This document shows positions 1 through 9,621 of a stretch of 64,000 nt of DNA, piece after piece. The stretch's first letter is position 1, and each line of letters starts with the position of its first letter. The notes beneath the pieces are model-generated. The model worked only from the letters and a program-made list of their open reading frames with translations, ran no database searches and was not told the DNA's origin. Source of the stretch: Zychaea mexicana (lineage: Eukaryota > Mucoromycota > Mucoromycetes > Mucorales > Lichtheimiaceae); contig NW_026516699.1 in NCBI RefSeq assembly GCF_025766255.1, positions 124,001 to 188,000 on the forward strand, given 5' to 3'. The position numbers and the translations under genes are program-made.

Positions 1-250
1 TTGTACTAAATATGACTGGCCGTTTTGACGGCACAAGACATTTGCCAGACTACAAACGATTGCAACATACAGAATACCACCTCACAAGAATATGTTGACA
101 AGATACAAACGAGCATACAAGCAATGAGTAGAAGGAGGTATTCGACAACATCGTGATTGTATTTGTATTATATCATTGTATCATATGGCAAGCGGCGAGG
201 CAGTTTTATTAGGAAAAAAAACTATAAATAGCCATACTATCACAGGCAAT
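1..250 (+). repeat. LTR-like repeat, left copy (cut by window edge)
   Basis: This stretch aligns with 1665-1880 along most of its length, including the shared blocks around the AGTAGAAGG motif, the CATATGGCAAGC block and a TATAAATAGCCA box (TATAAATA at 223-230 here, 1851-1858 there). It has an extra insertion of about 60 bases near its start. It directly precedes the broken gypsy integrase, so it is probably an LTR or LTR-derived fragment of the same family. The left end is outside the window and the right end is uncertain. Confidence 0.6.
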
Positions 251-299
251 AGAAGAGCCGTTCCTGTGGAAAAACAACATTCTATTTCAAAAACAAGAT

Positions 300-1406
300 G
301 AAATTTTGACAAGACCAGTCCTTCCGCAGACGATGATCCAAGTAGTTCTCCAAACAGCACATGGCGACAAAACAGCAGGTCACTTTGCAGTTGGAAAAAC
401 CATGGACAAGGCCAAACAGCTAGCATGGTGGTCAACAATGCAAGAAGACGTAAAAGCTTGGGTTCAGGGATGTATGTCATGCCAAAAATACAAGAATAGT
501 ACCACGTCGACAGCTGCGCCGATGAAACCAATATTGCCAAGATTCGCTGGCAAAATATGATCGGCGGACATCGCGGTGTTCCCACAAAGCAAAAAGGGAA
601 ACGAATACCTCCTTGTTCTTGTGGAATACTTATCCAAGTGGTGCATCACGGCAGCACTTCCAAGCTTTGACTCCGATCATGTGGCACATGTGCTCTTGTA
701 TGAAATGGTGCTCAAGTATGGCAAGCCAAATAGGACTTTTGCCGGACAACGCTTCTAATTTTCTTTCGGATGCTATGAAAGCTGTTTGTCTCGGACTTGG
801 TGTGTCTTGCTCGCTCACCTCGGTTGAATACCCTCAATGCGACGGCCTTGTTGAACGCATGAACAGGACCATCAAGACTTCGTTGGCCGCCTATGTGGAG
901 TAAGACCCTAGCAAGTGGGACGAATTTCTGCTATTGTAACATTTGCGTACAATATGGCAAAACAATCATCAACTGGCTAGACACCATTTGAGCTTATGTA
1001 CAGTCGACGGGCTGCCGTTCTTCTACCCAACGAACTGTGCCCAGAAGCCAAGACTTACGAAACACAATCATGGATACACTATCTGAATTCACACATACCA
1101 ATTATCCATGGAGAAGCACTCAAGAATATCAAGGCCGCACAAGCCCGCCAAAAGCGATTTTACGATAAAACAAAGAATACAAAACATGACTATAGAATTG
1201 GCGACCTGGTTACCCAAAGAAATCTTGAGAAATCATCGTTTCCAAAAGAACGCTGGTCTGGCCCCTATGTGATACTCGCAAAAAACAATGAAGAAGGGAC
1301 ATCCTACAAGGTCCAGAAACAAGGTCCAAGCTGTTTCACAACAACCGCAAATATCAAGCACCTGCACCCATGGCATGAACCACCTTCTTTCACAAGAAGG
1401 GGATGA
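300..1406 (+). pseudogene. Ty3/gypsy integrase fragment, broken
   Basis: Three successive open pieces encode a retrotransposon integrase. The first (from 306) has an H2C2-type zinc-binding segment ending in GCMSCQKYK. The second and third (576-903) cover the catalytic core, with candidate acidic residues in SADIAVF, LPDNASNF and GLVERMNRT. The last piece (996-1406) is the integrase C-terminal part, with YRIGDLV and FPKERWSGPYVI. Breaks are an in-frame TGA at 558-560 where the family expects Trp, a frameshift near 740, and stops near 901-940. No protease, reverse transcriptase or gag is visible upstream, so only the 3' end of the element is present. The stop codon directly abuts an LTR-like unit. 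Confidence 0.85.
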
Positions 1407-1664
1407 TGTGAGATGATCAATGATGACGCCGCCATCTAAACGATCAGAAAAGACGTAGCCATCAGTATGTAAGAATCATGTGCCATCATTAGCGATTAGG
1501 AGTACACATATAAATACCCATCAAAGAAGCATCAAATAAAAAGAAGGCATAGAATTATCTAATTCTCTCGTATTCCAAGTTCCCTTCATCCTGTTCAAAC
1601 TCAATCAAGCCCTCTATCCTATTATCATCCTTTGGTCTTCTCCTTTTTCATTGGTTATAGATGA
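1407..1664 (+). mobile_element. LTR-like unit A, 3' to the gypsy integrase
   Basis: It begins TGTGAG right after the integrase stop (TGA 1404-1406), the usual place for a 3' LTR. It contains a TATAAATA box at 1509-1516, an AATAAAA-type signal near 1535, and ends with a pyrimidine-rich tail and a TCATTGG motif that recurs at the end of unit B. Both A and B start in the context GATGATGTG, which supports the boundaries. Exact ends and any target-site duplication were not established. Confidence 0.6.
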
Positions 1665-1950
1665 TGTGTCATAGTAAAAATGACCAGCCTTTAATTATTC
1701 CGTTTTGGCGGCGCAAAAATACGTTGACAACATACAAACGAACACACCACAAACAACGAGTAGAAGGCGGGATTCGACAGCATCGTAATTGTATCGTATT
1801 ATATGGTTGTAGCATATGGCAAGCGCCGAGGCACTTTATTAGAAAAAGATTATAAATAGCCACGCTATCACAAGCAATAAAAAGTATCTTTTAACAACCC
1901 TCTATTCTCTGATTACCCTTTGTTCTTATCCTTTCTCATTGGCTACGGAT
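1665..1950 (+). mobile_element. LTR-like unit B, abutting unit A
   Basis: Starts in the same GATGATGTG context as unit A. It shares the TATAAATA box (1851-1858), an AATAAAAAG motif (about 1878) and the pyrimidine-rich tail ending in TCATTGGC. The middle matches positions 1-250. Two LTR-like units back to back with no internal region between them suggest a solo LTR inserted next to, or recombined with, an older element. The right end lies about 65 bp from the tRNA-Glu 3' end. Confidence 0.55.
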
Positions 1951-2014
1951 CCACCCGCCAAAAAGCGACTCGACAACAATCCCAAAAAATTATACAAGCT
2001 TAAATGCTCACATT

Positions 2015-2086
2015 TTCCCCCACCGGGAATCGAACCCGGGCCACCTGTGTGAAAGACAGGGATCCTGACCACTGGACCATAGAGGA
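2015..2086 (-). tRNA. tRNA-Glu (anticodon UUC)
   Basis: Read on the minus strand the segment folds as a full cloverleaf. All seven acceptor pairs form (TCCTCTA with TGGGGGA, two G-T pairs). The anticodon stem CCTGT/ACAGG closes the loop CTTTCAC with anticodon TTC. The T arm is CCGGG-TTCGATT-CCCGG, which carries the B-box. The discriminator base is A. No intron is seen. Retroelement sequence flanks it on both sides: LTR-like units beyond its 3' end and the LINE directly at its 5' end. Confidence 0.93.
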
Positions 2087-2269
2087 GGAGAGACATCTGT
2101 CGAGCATTGCGCGCGGTGAAAACCACCTCTTTTTATACTTTTCTTCAATCTGCACCCCCAAAAACTCGTCCTTTTTTCCGATCACCCCCCAAAAATTACG
2201 ACCTCGAACTCGCCTCGCGTAACACCCGAGGCAACCGCCAATATTCCCACCTCACCACGTACAACAGCC

Positions 2270-3985
2270 GTGCCTGCATCACCCACAGCACCAGAATCGG
2301 CCATACGCCTCACATCGGCTTTGCCTATTAGAGCAAAACGGCGTGCTTCACAGCGGGCAACCCATATCCCCTCCCCTATCAAGAAGACCCCTTCCCCTAT
2401 AGAAGGAAATTCACAGCAAAAACGGCAAAAACGCCACACCACCCCTTCACCTACTACAACAGAGATTGCCACCCCCAACACCATCAATTCCGCGGATATG
2501 TTTATCAACGGCCAAGAGGTATCACCATACCCCCAGTCCGAACGCACCCGCAGCAACAGCCCCCTCGCCGAACGCGGCACCGCCGCCCTTCAGCAACAAC
2601 AGCAACAGCAAACCAACAACAACAACAACAACCAGCAAGAGCAAGAGCTCTTGTATAGCTCTCTGCATACATCACTCCCGATACACAGGAGCAGGAGGAT
2701 GCAGCATTGGTAACAACAACAACAACAACAGCAATCCCTCCCTGGTTCCTCACGTTCCAGCAAAAAATTGCAGCCCACGATGAGCAATTAGAGCAAATGG
2801 CCGCTCTAATTAAAGAAAACAAGCAACTCCGGTCAGAATTAGCACTCGCTTATCAGCGTATTGCCGAGCTCGAGGGAGAACATCCCCCTGTGCCACCAGC
2901 AGCAACACTGACTGTTATGGATAGCACCCCTGAGTACGAAGATGATGAATGTCTTACAGGCACTATTGAGTCCGTACACGCGGGTACACCAGAATCTCGA
3001 GCTGTGTACCAGCAGCAAAAGCGTGCCCGTGAAGCACACAAGAGCAAGATCGGGAGAAGCGTCTCGCACGCCAGCTCAAGCTGATGGATCGCATGGACCA
3101 GCAGCAACAGCAAAAGCAACAAAAACAACAAAAGCAACAACAACCTGCACCTAACAACAACAGCAGCAAAAGACGTATGCAGCAGCAGCCAGCAAAAACG
3201 TTAGCAGCAACAACAACAAGCAAAAGACCCGTCGTGTTGTGAAAACACTAACAGCAGCAATGATGGCATGGGCCAGTCGTGGATTTGCCCCAATAGATCC
3301 TACTGCCACACAAGGGTATACGTTTGTGTACCTCAACAGCCCCCACCGCATGCGCCATAGTAAAGTGCGTAAACGCCTTGCTATCCTCAAGGTACCACAG
3401 GCCCGCATTCTTGACGTCCACTTCCCTACTACTGGTATTGTAGGCCTATTGATCCATCAATCGTTCAAGAATGAGCTTGAGCAGCTACTGGTGCCAGGTA
3501 GCATCAAATTTGTCGATTTTGATCCATTGTCACCTACTGTCATTAAGGATCAAAAGCTCAAAACCATGACAGCAACGGAAAAAACAACAAAGGCAATCGA
3601 TATCCATCAGAGACGCATTTACCGCACATGCCTTCAAATGCCGCACACCTATCTTGGTAACGCAATCATGCGTTATTTCTGTGCTGACAGCTATGACGGG
3701 CCCCATAAGCTACCTACGGAAATGCTGATTGAGTTCCAGAAGCTGCGCCCAGCACCGCAATTCCGTCGTCGTAGGGAATTGACACCAGTAGAAGCAGCGT
3801 CAGCATTCCTAGCACCAACAACAAGCAACAAGGACGACGACGGCCGCAAGGACGACAGCGCCAAAAGCAGCAACAACAACATGGGAGAGGGAGAGGATGT
3901 TGACATGGGCAACATCTCTGCCAATAACTCTACCACCACCACCACCTCAAAAAACATCGAAGCCGCGGCAAAAGACAATAATTAA
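2270..3985 (+). pseudogene. LINE copy 1 ORF1 (gag-like), frameshifted
   Basis: Three overlapping open pieces (2270-2713, 2707-3084, 3239-3985) make up ORF1. The N-terminal part is low complexity and Gln/Asn-rich. A helical segment follows (from about 2707) that may form a coiled coil. A second Gln/Lys-rich stretch precedes a conserved globular block with motifs such as YTFVYLNSPHRMRHSK and RKRLAILKVPQARILD. Comparison with copy 2 shows two single-base deletions in copy 1 (near 3039 and 3168) that break and then restore the frame. I recognise no zinc knuckles or RRM. By position it should be the RNA-binding ORF1 protein. The stop TAA (3983-3985) overlaps the ORF2 start. Confidence 0.7.
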
Positions 3986-6900
3986 TGAGTGACACCATCA
4001 AGATCGCTCAACTTAATGCAAATGGTATCGAAAGATCGCCAGATGTGTTAATTAATTATTGTACTGAAAATAACATTGATATTTTATTGCTAACGGAAAC
4101 TAAACTACTCGCTGGACGACTTACAACACCATGGACGCAATTTCATAATTATGCGTGGACTTCAGGCAACGCACGAGTCGGCTTTGGCGGGCTAACGCTG
4201 CTTGTGCGCCCTGATTTTCCTTACCATGTTCACCCTCACGACCATCCGAATCGCTACACCATCACCTGTACGATCGGACCCTACACCATCCACTGTCTCT
4301 ACTTACCTCCTTCTCTCTCCTTTCCCGACTACACCGCCACCATCCAACGCCTCACCATAGACGACAGCACCATAATCCTCGGCGACATCAACACTCGTCT
4401 TGGTGCACAGCTCGGCGATAACGACAGCACTTATCCTCGAGCAGGATTCCTGCAGCAATGGCTTGTTGACCATGGCATTGTTGTATGGAACGAAACACTC
4501 GCGTTCGGCAAACACACCTTCCACAAACCGAACGTTGGATCCAGCATCATCGACTTCTTCATCTCCTCACCTACTGCAGTGATATCACCTTCGCTCGTAG
4601 TAAGAGATGATTTGACGTTTGGATCCGATCATCACCTCTGCCAGTTCGACTTCTTCCTTCACACACCAATTGACCGGTTGCCAGCTCCCAACGCGCCGCG
4701 CCACATTGGAAGCTACAGCGTTTGCATGAAGAAGATATCCAGACGGTCTACATTGATGAGTTTACTCGCAATGTCGCACCGATTAGTGACGAGATACAGC
4801 AGTGTCTTGATCGCAATGAGCTGGACTTGGCGGCTATCGAACAGCTTGGCCAGCGTATCACTCAAGCCGTATACGAAGCGTTGGATGCAAGTGTCACTAG
4901 AGGGCAAGCCCGACCGAAGCAGTGGAAGTGGTTCTGGACCGCAGAGCTACAGAAGCTTGCTGACGAACGGCAGCAACGTTACAGTCGCTGGCGACATGCA
5001 CCTGCCACCCTTGCACGAGCCACCCTGTGGAAGGAGTTCACCGATGCCCGAGACGAGCTGCGTATCGCCATCCGCCGTGCTCGTACTCGCCAATGGCGTG
5101 AATTCTGTACCAAGATGCAACGCAACGACCCATCCGAGGCCAACAGCGTCATCAAGAGCATGAGACGAAACCGCCAGAAAGGTGCCACGTTCTCGCATCC
5201 TCAAGGTCCCGCCCATGCCGCCGAAACAATGATCACTCATCTAGCTAGTGTCTTTGGTGGTGAGGTCTCTGACCCGCCGCAACAGCGCTACGATCAGCTG
5301 GATGATGTTGGTGACGATCCGTTCTCACTAGAGCGTATTGTCATGGTGATCCGCAAGGAGCTGCCAGGTCGTAAAGCGCCTGGATCAGATCATATTCGTG
5401 GTGAGATGCTAAAGCCGATTGCTCGTCCACTCGCATCGGTGCTCTCCCCTTTTCTTCGTCTTTGTTGGTGCTGGTCGTATTTGCCTGCTGCTTGGCGCAC
5501 TGCACAGGTAGTACCGATCCACAAGAAAGGCGATCCATCCCTTGCGTCCAATTATCGGCCGATCAGTCTAACAAGCACGTTTCGTAAGATCGTCGAGCGG
5601 TGCTTGTTGCCAGTGCTGCTACAACAGATGCCTGCGCTCGATGTAGCCCAAGGTGGGTTTCGGGCTCGCCGCGGTGCTCTCGACCAGGCGTTCAATTTAC
5701 AAGTGTTGATGCGCCAATTCCAACGCCAACACGATCAGCCACCCGTTGTCGCGTTCCTAGATATCAAAGCGGCGTACGATTCTGTCGACCGTAACGTTAT
5801 TGGGGAGCGCTCACTGACCATCTGCAGCCAGCATTGCTTGAGTTGCTCAGGCATATGTTCAACGAGGTGTCGATCAGCGTCATCCTCAGCAACTACCAAT
5901 CGCGTGCCATCCGTCCTCGTCGCGGTGTACTACAAGGCTCGATCCTTAGCCCGATCTTGTACGCCGTGTTCATCGACTCGCTGCCCAAGGTGCTACGACT
6001 TGGCAGCCGCCAACCACTGCTCATCCGCACTGTACCACTTGCTGATTACACTGAAGCATCTGCTCAGTTGCTGGAACGCCGCACCCTGCGTGATCGTCGT
6101 CGCCAAGACACGGATATCACCATCATTAACTCGCTGCTGTATGCTGACGACGTGGCTATTTTCGGTTCTTCCGATGATGTACGCCAGCTGCTTGCTATGG
6201 CACAGCTGCACTCGGAACGGTATGGGTATCGATGGAGCCCTACCAAATGCCAGATCGTTAATGGCCAGCCTGGTGTCCAATATCGACTCTACGGTGAAGC
6301 CATTGAACAAGTGCCCTGGTTCAAGTACCTTGGTATCCCGTTTACGGCAGAGGGCATCGACACCAACCGTTTGATCCAGACAAACGCTACCAAAACCATT
6401 AGCGCCATGGTTTTGCTTCGCAATATCGGCGCTCATCAATACAACTTTGGCCTCGGTCTCGCCCTGCGCCTGTATCGCAGCTTTGTTCGTCCTGTGCTGG
6501 AGTACGGCCTGGCAATCTTCACCCCAACCGCCACACAATATACCGCCCTCGAAAAGGTGCAGATTCGTTGCATTCGGTTAGCATTGAACGTTACCGACCC
6601 TGCTGCCACCACACCAACAATCGTCCCCCTCCACCTTGCTGACTTGCCGTCAATCAAACTTCGAGCGCGCATCTTGCTGTTCAAGTTTTTGTGTCGTGCG
6701 TTCCGTTTGCCACCGTCAACCTTGCTCGCATGTGTCGTTTCTTCATTTCTTCGTCGCCATCACCCACCCGACTATTGGCGCGTCATGACAACAAATAAGT
6801 TATGGGTAGACGAAAAAGAAGTAACTCGCCAAGCACCACTGCCGCGCGACCCCATGCAGCACGTAATCGACAGTCACCACCAACAAGAATTGCAAAGCCG

Positions 6901-7366
6901 CCGCAACCGGTTCTCCACTGTGCGACGTGCTTTGCCGGAACGGAGATGGGATCCGATCCTGTTTCTGCCCGCCACCAATTTGGCTCGCCACCGCCTTGTT
7001 AAATGGCGCATGCATTGGCTGCCATCATATCCGTTAAAGGATTGCCGCTGCGGCAAAGTGGGAGCCAACCGACGCCACTACACCAACGATTGTCCTCTTT
7101 TGGCACCAATGGTCGAGCAATTACGCAACAGTTTCCCTGGGCCTGTGCAAGACGACCAACATCTGCTGGATGCGGTCTTCAACAGCTTGCCAAACAAAGC
7201 AACAGCACTCAAGAATGGCCATTGGCGATCTACATGGCCTGTGCTTCTGCTTACGCTCCGCGATATCGACATTTGCAGTCATCCGGATGCCACCTTTGAT
7301 CCCGAACCTCATCCAAGGCAGGTCCTTGATGGGTTCTTTTCACCACCATCACCACCACCCACATAA
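3985..7366 (+). pseudogene. LINE copy 1 ORF2: APE-type endonuclease + reverse transcriptase
   Basis: ORF2 begins at ATG 3985, whose A is the last base of the ORF1 stop. The N-terminal third is an endonuclease/exonuclease/phosphatase domain: IAQLNANGI, LLLTETKL, ILGDINTRLG and the GSDHHLCQ motif. The reverse transcriptase follows: VVPIHKKGD, NYRPISLT, FLDIKAAYDSVD, GVLQGSILSPILY and the catalytic LLYADDVAIF. A thumb region with WFKYLGIPF comes next, then a C-terminal Cys/His cluster (CRCGKV...H..DCPLL). Two one-base losses break it, near 4701 and near 5802; copy 2 has the extra base at both places. About 1,100 residues in total. It should nick target DNA and reverse transcribe the element RNA. 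Confidence 0.88.
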
Positions 7367-7723
7367 TCATTGCTGCTACTGCCCTTTTCTTTCCCCTAGC
7401 ACACCATCAACAACAACACCGCCTCTCTTATTACTTTGTGCCCTAGGCAGTTCATTCTATATTTTATATCTTTTATTTTCTTTTGTGTCGTTAGAAACTT
7501 TATATCTATCAGTATCACCTCCCCCCAGTCACTTCTCTTAGCTTACAGCCGGGTTTTTCTTCCCCTTTGAGGGTTTTCCCGCGCTCGTTCCACCACCTTT
7601 ACCCCGCATTTTATATTCTTGTCACACCCTCCCTTTTGAAACAATGAGACCGGCAAATTGCCTAATGGATGTTGCCCTCGAGAGTCTCTTCCACCCTTTA
7701 ATAAAAATACGCTTTGAACTAGA
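7367..7723 (+). other. LINE copy 1 3' UTR and junction to copy 2
   Basis: No coding sequence is visible. The first ~200 bases are C/T-rich and probably the LINE 3' UTR. There is no poly(A) tract at the junction. From about 7724 the sequence matches the tRNA-adjacent start of copy 1. Confidence 0.5.
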
Positions 7724-7915
7724 CCATAGAGGAGAGACATTTTTCGAGCATTGCGCGCGATTAGAACCACCTCGTTTTAAACTTTTTCTTCACTCTGCAC
7801 CCCCAAAAACTCGTCCTTTTTTCCAATCACCCCCCAAAAATTACGACCTCCGAACTCGCCTCGCGTAACACCCGAGGCAACCGCCAATATTCCCACCTAA
7901 CCACGTACAACAGCC

Positions 7916-9621
7916 GTGTCTATATCACCTACAGCACCAGAATCGGCCATATGCCTCACATTGGCTTTGCCTATTAGAGCAAAACAGCGTGCTTCACAGC
8001 GGGCAACCCATATCCCCTCCCCTATCAAGAAGACCCCTTCCCCCATAGAAGGAAATTCACAGCAAAAACAGCAAAAACGCCGCACCACCCCTTCACCTAC
8101 TACAACAGAAATTGCCACCCCCAACACCATCAATTCCGCGGATATATTTATTAATGGCTAAGAGGTATCACCATACCCCCAGTGCGAACGCACCTGCAGC
8201 AACAGCCCCCTAACCGAACGCGGCACCACCGCCCTTCAGCAACAACAGCAACAGCAAACCAACAACAACAACAACAACAACAACAACCAGTAAGAGCAAG
8301 AGCTCTTGTATAGCTCTCTGCATACATCACTCCCAGATACATAGGAGCAGGAGGATGCCACATTGGTAACAACAACAACAACAACAGCAATCCCTCCCTG
8401 GTTCCTCACGTTCCAGCAAAAAATTGCAGCCCACGATGAGCAATTAGAGCAAATGGCCGCTCTAATTAAAGAAAATAAGCAACTCCGGTCAGAATTAGCA
8501 CTCGCTTATCAGCGTATTGCCGAGCTCGAGGGAGAACATCCCCTGTGCCACCAGCAGCAACAATGACTGTTATGGATAGCACCCCTGAGTACGAAGATGA
8601 ATGTCTTACAGGCACTATTGAGTCCGTACATGCAGGTATACTAGAATCTCGAGCTGTGTACCAGCAGTAAAAGCGTGCCTGTGAAGCACACCAAGAGCAA
8701 GATCGGGAGAAGCGTCTCGCACGCCAGCTCAAGCTGATGGATCGCATGGACCAGCAGCAACAGCAAAAGCAACAAAAACAACAAAAGCAACAACAACCTG
8801 CACCTAACAACAACAGCAGCAAAAAGACGTATGCAGCAGCAGCCAGCAAAAACGTTAGCAGCAACAACAACAAGCAAAAGACCCGTCGTGTTGTGAAAAC
8901 ACTAACAGCAGCAATGATGGCATGGGCCAGTCGTGGATTTGCCCCAATAGATCCTACTGCCACACAAGGGTATACGTTTGTGTACCTCAACAGCCCCCAC
9001 CGCATGCGCCATAGTAAAGTGCGTAAACGCCTTGCTATCCTCAAGGTACCACAGGCCCGCATTCTTGACGTCCACTTCCCTACTACTGGTATTGTAGGCC
9101 TATTGATCCATCAATCGTTCAAGAATGAGCTTGAGCAGCTACTGGTGCCAGGTAGCATCAAATTTGTCGATTTTGATCCATTGTCACCTACTGTCATTAA
9201 GGATCAAAAGCTCAAAACCATGACAGCAACGGAAAAAACAACAAAGGCAATCGATATCCATCAGAGACGCATTTACCGCACATGCCTTCAAATGCCGCAC
9301 ACCTATCTTAGTAACGCAATCATGCGTTATTTCTGTGCCGACAGCTATGACGGGCCCCATAAGCTACCTACGGAAATGCTGATTGTGTTCCAGAAGCTGC
9401 GCCCAGCACCACAATTCCGTCGTCGTAGGGAATTGACACCAGTAGAAGCAGCGTCAGCATTCCTAGCACCAGCAACAAGCAACAAGGACGACAGCGCCAA
9501 AAGCAGCAACAACAACATGGGAGAGGGAGAGGATGTTGATATGGGCAACATCTCTGCCAATAACTCTACCACCACCACCACCTCAAACAACGTCGAAGCC
9601 GCAGCAAAAGACAATAATTAA
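7916..9621 (+). pseudogene. LINE copy 2 ORF1 (gag-like), multiple stops
   Basis: The 5' half has in-frame stops that are CAA in copy 1 (TAA at 8159-8161, 8291-8293 and 8668-8670) and a one-base deletion near 8539. The 3' part is open from ATG 8737 to 9621 (294 residues): a Gln/Lys-rich stretch, then the same conserved globular block as copy 1, then an acidic Ser/Asn tail. The stop TAA (9619-9621) overlaps the ORF2 ATG at 9621. Function is unknown beyond being the likely ORF1 RNA-binding protein. Confidence 0.7.

Larger units (their letters stand above)
2087..7700 (+). mobile_element. LINE (non-LTR retrotransposon), copy 1
   Basis: A two-ORF element with a 5' leader (about 2087-2270), a Gln-rich ORF1, an ORF2 with an endonuclease and a reverse transcriptase, and a 3' UTR after the stop at 7366. 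The left boundary is set by homology to copy 2, which starts with the same motif (shared from about 2075 and 7725). The right boundary is uncertain because no poly(A) tail or short terminal repeat was recognised. Copy 1 has about four one-base lesions but otherwise keeps full length. The lack of a visible RNase H domain and the ORF2 C-terminal zinc-knuckle-like segment are compatible with a Tad1/I-like fungal LINE; the clade is an inference. Confidence 0.85.

Noticed and set aside
5993..6538. 181-codon antisense frame inside LINE ORF2
   Set aside because: It overlaps the catalytic RT region, which explains the open frame. No independent evidence.
7650..7740. Second tRNA-Glu gene at the start of LINE copy 2
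   Set aside because: Only about the first 15-19 bases match the tRNA 5' end; no anticodon or T arm can be formed.
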